Part shown: positions 5,440-9,041 of the stretch, in pieces
How the letters are laid out: the number at the start of each line of letters is the position of its first letter
How positions within the stretch are numbered: position 1 is the stretch's first letter
DNA from: Clostridia bacterium
GTDB taxonomy: Bacteria > Bacillota > Clostridia > Christensenellales > Borkfalkiaceae
Direction of reading: 5' to 3'
Length of the DNA: 9,041 nt
NCBI GenBank assembly: GCA_017504065.1
Contig: JAFVRU010000109.1
Coordinates: forward strand, 1-9,041
Program-made: the position numbers and the translations under genes
The notes under the pieces: generated by a model
What the model was told of the DNA's origin: nothing
Database searches by the model: none
The model's input: the letters and a program-made list of their open reading frames with translations, nothing else

Positions 5440-7629
5440 ATGGCAACGACAGAGAAAATGAAAAGCGACGAATACAGCGCGAAAAATCTTGAAGTGTTGG
5501 AGGGGTTAGACGCCGTACGTATGCGCCCCGGTATGTATATCGGGTCTACGGGCATTAAGGGGTTACACCATATACTTTGGGAAATTGTAGACAACGCAAT
5601 CGACGAAGCGGCGAACGGATTTGCAAACAAAGTGCAAGTAATTTTGCATAAGGACGGGAGCGCTACCGTAGAAGACAACGGGCGGGGTATTCCCACCGAT
5701 ATACACCCGAAAGAGAAAGTTTCGGGTGTTCAACTTGTTTTTACCAAATTGCACGCAGGCGGTAAATTCGGACAAGGCAATTACGAATATTCAGGCGGGT
5801 TGCACGGGGTTGGCGCTTCGGTTACCAATGCGCTTTCCGAATGGCTCACCGTGGAAATTTGTCGGAATAAACGCATTTATAAAATGAGTTTCCATTCCAA
5901 ATACAACGCGCGGAAGAAGAAGGTGGAATCGGGACTTCCCGACGGACCTTTAGAAGATACGGGCATCAAAACTAACCGTCAGGGTACGAAAGTGCGGTTT
6001 AAACCCGACCCGCAGGTATTCTCCGAAGTCGATTACGATTTGGATACGGTGGAAGAACGCTTGAAACAGCTCGCCTTTTTGAACCAAGGCGTTGAAATTA
6101 CGATCATTGACGAACGGATCTCGATGGCGGAAATCCGCAGAAGCCGCGCGGCGTTTTCCGATTCGAACGAAGACACGGAAGACGGGGAAGAACCGACGAC
6201 GGAAGAATTTTCGATAGAAGAAACCGAGCAAATGGACTTGCTTGCCTTTGAACCGCAACAATCCCTGTTTGCGGAAGTGGACGAGCTTGCTTTAGAGAGC
6301 GAACCTTACCGCGCGACCTTTAAATATAGCGGTGGGATTGCCGATTACGTCAAAGATCTCAACGACGGCGAGAAGAAGCTCTACGCGCAGCCCATTTATT
6401 ACGCGACGGAAAAGAACGGGATCAAGGTGGAGTTTGCCGTTCAGCACAACAACCGTTATCATGAAAATATGATCTCGTTCGTCAACAACATTCCCACGCC
6501 CGAAGGCGGGTATCACGAAATGGGCTTCCATTCGGGCTTGACGAGAGTGTTAAACGAGTTTGCACGAAGCAACGGCTTCTTAAAAGATAAAGACCCGAAT
6601 TTCCAAGGCGACGACTTTGCAGAAGGCTTGACGGTCGTTTTGTCGGTGAAATTGGCGGTAGTACAATTCGAAGGACAAACGAAAACCAAGCTCGGGAATA
6701 CGGAAGCGCGACCCGCTGTGGAAGGCGCGGTCATCGAAGGCTTCAATGCGTTCAAAAACGTTCGTGGTTATAAAAAGACCATGGAAGAAATTATCAAAAA
6801 GGCGCAGGGCGCGGCGAAATCCCGTATCGCGGCGAAAGAAGCGAAAGACAATTTGCGGAAAGGTAAGAAGATCGACGGGCTGACCTTGATCGGGAAGCTT
6901 GCGGGCTGCTCGGGGAAAAAGCCCGAACTTAACGAAATGTTCATCGTCGAAGGGGACTCGGCAGGCGGCACGGCGAAGCAAGCGCGCGTACGGCAATTCC
7001 AGTCGATTTTACCGCTTCGCGGTAAACCGCTCAACGTTGAAAAGAAAAAGCTTGCGCAAATTTTGGAAAACGAAGAAATCCGTACGATGATCGGCGCGAT
7101 CGGCGCGGGGTACGGTTCGGAATTCAAGATCGAAAAGGTAAATTATCAAAAAGTCATCATTTTATCGGATGCCGACCAAGACGGTATGCACATCCGTTGT
7201 ATTTTGTTGACGTTTTTCTTCCGTTATATGCGCCCGCTTGTGGACGCGGGGTTTGTATATATCGGTATGCCGCCGTTGTATAAGGTTTACAAAGGCGATA
7301 AAGTTGAATACGCATACGACGATAAGGAACTCAACGCAAAGATTGAGAAGATCGGGAAAGGGTATCAATTACAACGCTATAAAGGGCTCGGGGAAATGAG
7401 CGCGGAACAGCTTTGGGAAACGACCATGAACCCCGCAACGCGAAACCTGATTCAAGTAACGGTAGAAGACGCGGCGAAAGCGGAACGAATGATCACGACG
7501 CTTATGGGCGACAAAGTGGACGGAAGAAAGGAATTCTTGGCGAAATACGCGAACTTTAACAAGCGCGATACGTTCATGGAAAAGATCGATAAGACGGGCA
7601 ATAAGGAGAATCACGATGGCGAAAAGTAA
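5440..7629 (+). CDS. gyrB: DNA gyrase subunit B (type IIA topoisomerase ATPase subunit)
   Basis: GyrB supplies ATP hydrolysis and part of the DNA-cleavage metal site for the A2B2 enzyme that introduces negative supercoils. The GHKL ATPase domain shows EIVDNAIDEA (48-57; Glu48 and Asn52 are catalytic and Mg-binding), DNGRGIP (79-85), the glycine-rich lid LHGVGASVTNALS (121-133) and GTKVRF (182-187). The transducer domain has QTKTKLGN (413-420), with the ATP-contacting lysine at 415. The TOPRIM domain has EGDSAGG (504-510), PLRGKPLNVEK (525-535) and the metal-binding DADQDG (577-582). The C-terminal block RYKGLGEMSAEQLWETTMNP (646-665) is typical of GyrB. At 729 residues it exceeds the usual Gram-positive length (about 640). 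Most of the excess is an acidic insertion at about 227-288, plus a hydrophilic tail of about 20 residues. GAGGA (5431-5435) supports this ATG. Topoisomerase IV ParE is the alternative; linkage to a GyrA-like gene and the C-terminal block favour GyrB. Confidence 0.9.
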   Translation: MATTEKMKSDEYSAKNLEVLEGLDAVRMRPGMYIGSTGIKGLHHILWEIVDNAIDEAANGFANKVQVILHKDGSATVEDNGRGIPTDIHPKEKVSGVQLVFTKLHAGGKFGQGNYEYSGGLHGVGASVTNALSEWLTVEICRNKRIYKMSFHSKYNARKKKVESGLPDGPLEDTGIKTNRQGTKVRFKPDPQVFSEVDYDLDTVEERLKQLAFLNQGVEITIIDERISMAEIRRSRAAFSDSNEDTEDGEEPTTEEFSIEETEQMDLLAFEPQQSLFAEVDELALESEPYRATFKYSGGIADYVKDLNDGEKKLYAQPIYYATEKNGIKVEFAVQHNNRYHENMISFVNNIPTPEGGYHEMGFHSGLTRVLNEFARSNGFLKDKDPNFQGDDFAEGLTVVLSVKLAVVQFEGQTKTKLGNTEARPAVEGAVIEGFNAFKNVRGYKKTMEEIIKKAQGAAKSRIAAKEAKDNLRKGKKIDGLTLIGKLAGCSGKKPELNEMFIVEGDSAGGTAKQARVRQFQSILPLRGKPLNVEKKKLAQILENEEIRTMIGAIGAGYGSEFKIEKVNYQKVIILSDADQDGMHIRCILLTFFFRYMRPLVDAGFVYIGMPPLYKVYKGDKVEYAYDDKELNAKIEKIGKGYQLQRYKGLGEMSAEQLWETTMNPATRNLIQVTVEDAAKAERMITTLMGDKVDGRKEFLAKYANFNKRDTFMEKIDKTGNKENHDGEK
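7603..7608 (+). promoter_or_regulatory. Shine-Dalgarno of gyrA, inside the end of gyrB
   Basis: AAGGAG lies within the last gyrB codons, seven bases before the ATG at 7616. It decides the gyrA start, which is placed in a different frame 14 bases before the end of gyrB. Confidence 0.88.
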
Positions 7630-9041
7630 AAAAGAACCGGAAATGTTAGAACCGACCGGACAGTTATACGTTGAACCCCTTGAAAAAGTCTTGCATACGT
7701 CCATGCTCCCGTATGCGGAGTTTGTTATTCTCGACCGCGCGCTTCCTCGCGTGGAAGACGGGTTGAAGCCCGTTCAGCGGCGTATTTTATATACGATGAA
7801 CGAAATGGGGTTGACCCCCGATAAACCGCACAAAAAGAGCGCGCGTATCGTCGGGGATTGCATGGGTAAATACCACCCGCACGGCGATAGCTCGGTATAC
7901 GACGCAATGGTGCGTATGGCGCAAAACTTCAATATGGGCAAAACGCTGGTCAACGGACACGGGAATTTCGGTTCGGTAGACGGCGACCCTGCCGCTGCAA
8001 TGCGTTATACGGAAGCTCGTATGGAGCCTTTGGCTTTGGAACTGCTTCGGGATATCGACAAAGAAACGGTCAGTTTCTCGTTGAACTTCGACGACAGCTT
8101 GAAAGAACCCGACGTACTCCCGGGGCGTTTCCCGAATTTGCTTGTAAACGGCGCTTCGGGGATTGCAGTCGGGCTTGCGACCAATATTCCTACGCATAAT
8201 TTGGAAGAAGTCATCAACGGCGTCGTTGCCTATATCGACAATCCCGCAATTTCTTTGGAAGAAATGATGAAATACATTCCGTCGCCCGATTTCCCGACCG
8301 GTGGGATTATTCTTGCGAACGAGCTTATTCAAGCCTATAAAACGGGGCGTGGGAAGATTACGTTACGCGCAAAAATTCAGGCGGAAAAAGCGGATAACGG
8401 AAAAACCAATCTCGTCATTACCGAACTGCCTTATCAAGTCAATAAAGCGCAACTTTTGCGGAAAATCGTGGAATTGTGCGATGAAAAGGAAGACGAATTG
8501 GACGGCATCGACCACGTTGCGGACGAATCGGATAGAGCGGGTATGCGCGCGGTCATTCGGATTAAAAAAGACGCCGACCCGAACGCGATTTTGAAATGCT
8601 TGTATAAATATACCGATTTGGAAGTTACGTTCGGGATCAATATGGTTGTGATCGCGGACGGGAAACCCCAACAACTCGGCTTGATGGAAATTATTCGCCA
8701 TTACGTAAAATACCAGCAACAGGTCATCAAACGCCGTACGCTGTTCGATTTACACCAAGCGGAACAACGTTGCCACGTTTTGGAAGGCTTGATCATTGCC
8801 GTTCAAAACATCGACGAAGTCATCGCGATCATCAAAAAATCGGAAAGTACGTCGGACGCGCGGGCAAAATTGATGGAACGTTTTGCATTATCGGAAGTAC
8901 AAGCGCAAGCAATTCTCGATTTGCGGCTCGCTCGATTGACGAAGTTGGAAACGTTCAAACTCGAAAACGAGCTCAAAGAACTCAAAAAGCTGATCAAAAA
9001 ACTCACGGCGATCTCCAAGAGCGGGGATTTACAGCTGCAAG
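7616..9041 (+). CDS. gyrA: DNA gyrase subunit A, N-terminal 475 residues (cut by the window edge)
   Basis: GyrA carries the tyrosine that breaks and rejoins DNA in the gyrase tetramer. The frame opens at the ATG and runs without a stop to the last base, giving 475 codons of an expected 800 or more. Visible are RALPRVEDGLKPVQRRILY (41-59), the winged-helix block SARIVGDCMGKYHPHGDSSVYD (within 75-96), and the catalytic tyrosine at 131 in AAAMRYTEARM (126-136). The equivalents of E. coli Ser83 and Asp87 are Ser92 and Asp96, both the unmutated quinolone-sensitive type. The tower and coiled-coil regions follow, including DESDRAGMRAV and AQAILDLRLARLTKLE, which are GyrA-like. Some positions (RVEDGLKPVQRR, GDPAAAMRYTEAR) recall ParC. 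The C-terminal DNA-wrapping domain and GyrA box, which would settle gyrase versus topoisomerase IV, lie beyond the window. It overlaps gyrB by 14 bases, implying coupled synthesis of the two subunits in equal amounts. Confidence 0.88.
   Translation, partial: MAKSKKEPEMLEPTGQLYVEPLEKVLHTSMLPYAEFVILDRALPRVEDGLKPVQRRILYTMNEMGLTPDKPHKKSARIVGDCMGKYHPHGDSSVYDAMVRMAQNFNMGKTLVNGHGNFGSVDGDPAAAMRYTEARMEPLALELLRDIDKETVSFSLNFDDSLKEPDVLPGRFPNLLVNGASGIAVGLATNIPTHNLEEVINGVVAYIDNPAISLEEMMKYIPSPDFPTGGIILANELIQAYKTGRGKITLRAKIQAEKADNGKTNLVITELPYQVNKAQLLRKIVELCDEKEDELDGIDHVADESDRAGMRAVIRIKKDADPNAILKCLYKYTDLEVTFGINMVVIADGKPQQLGLMEIIRHYVKYQQQVIKRRTLFDLHQAEQRCHVLEGLIIAVQNIDEVIAIIKKSESTSDARAKLMERFALSEVQAQAILDLRLARLTKLETFKLENELKELKKLIKKLTAISKSGDLQLQ

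Noticed and set aside
7787..8332. Open frame of 181 codons on the minus strand inside gyrA
   Set aside because: It is antisense to the most conserved part of gyrA, including the catalytic tyrosine region, and its low-complexity translation matches no family I recognise. It is a shadow of gyrA.

Overview
The window looks like an ordinary chromosomal housekeeping segment from an uncultured low-to-moderate-GC Bacillota, most likely a member of Clostridia. This is inferred from the clostridial-type YchF N-terminus, a HelD-type helicase (a family centred on Bacillota and Actinomycetota), strong purine-rich Shine-Dalgarno sequences before every gene, sigma-A-type promoters with TGn extended -10 elements, and short AT-rich intergenic gaps. 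The species cannot be named from the sequence alone.

Layout: bases 1-234 (minus strand) hold the first 78 codons of ychF, whose 3' part lies outside the window. Bases 235-396 form a divergent AT-rich promoter region serving ychF leftwards and argS rightwards. argS (397-2082) is complete and is followed by a clear intrinsic terminator. After a 138-bp gap comes a two-gene unit: a HelD/UvrD-like superfamily 1 helicase (2221-4620) and a YjjG/YfnB-type HAD phosphatase (4621-5319). The helicase stop codon directly abuts the phosphatase start codon. A 120-bp gap then carries a near-consensus promoter for the gyrase-type topoisomerase operon: gyrB (5440-7629) and gyrA (7616 to the window end, cut by the edge). 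These two overlap by 14 bases. No gene-free stretch exceeds 300 bases, and I see no RNA gene, mobile element, CRISPR array or phage remnant.

How the genes fit together: argS charges tRNA-Arg. YchF is a ribosome-associated ATPase. HelD-type helicases free stalled RNA polymerase from DNA. The HAD enzyme is probably a nucleotide-pool housekeeping phosphatase. GyrB and GyrA together form the type IIA topoisomerase that controls supercoiling. All genes except ychF lie on the plus strand and favour G-ending codons, which suggests that the plus strand is the leading strand here.

I did not find a new biological system. The points most worth a second look are an acidic insertion of roughly 60 residues in GyrB, the mixed gyrase/topoisomerase IV character of the A subunit, and two odd-centred TGGCA palindromes sitting on the ychF and gyrB promoters.
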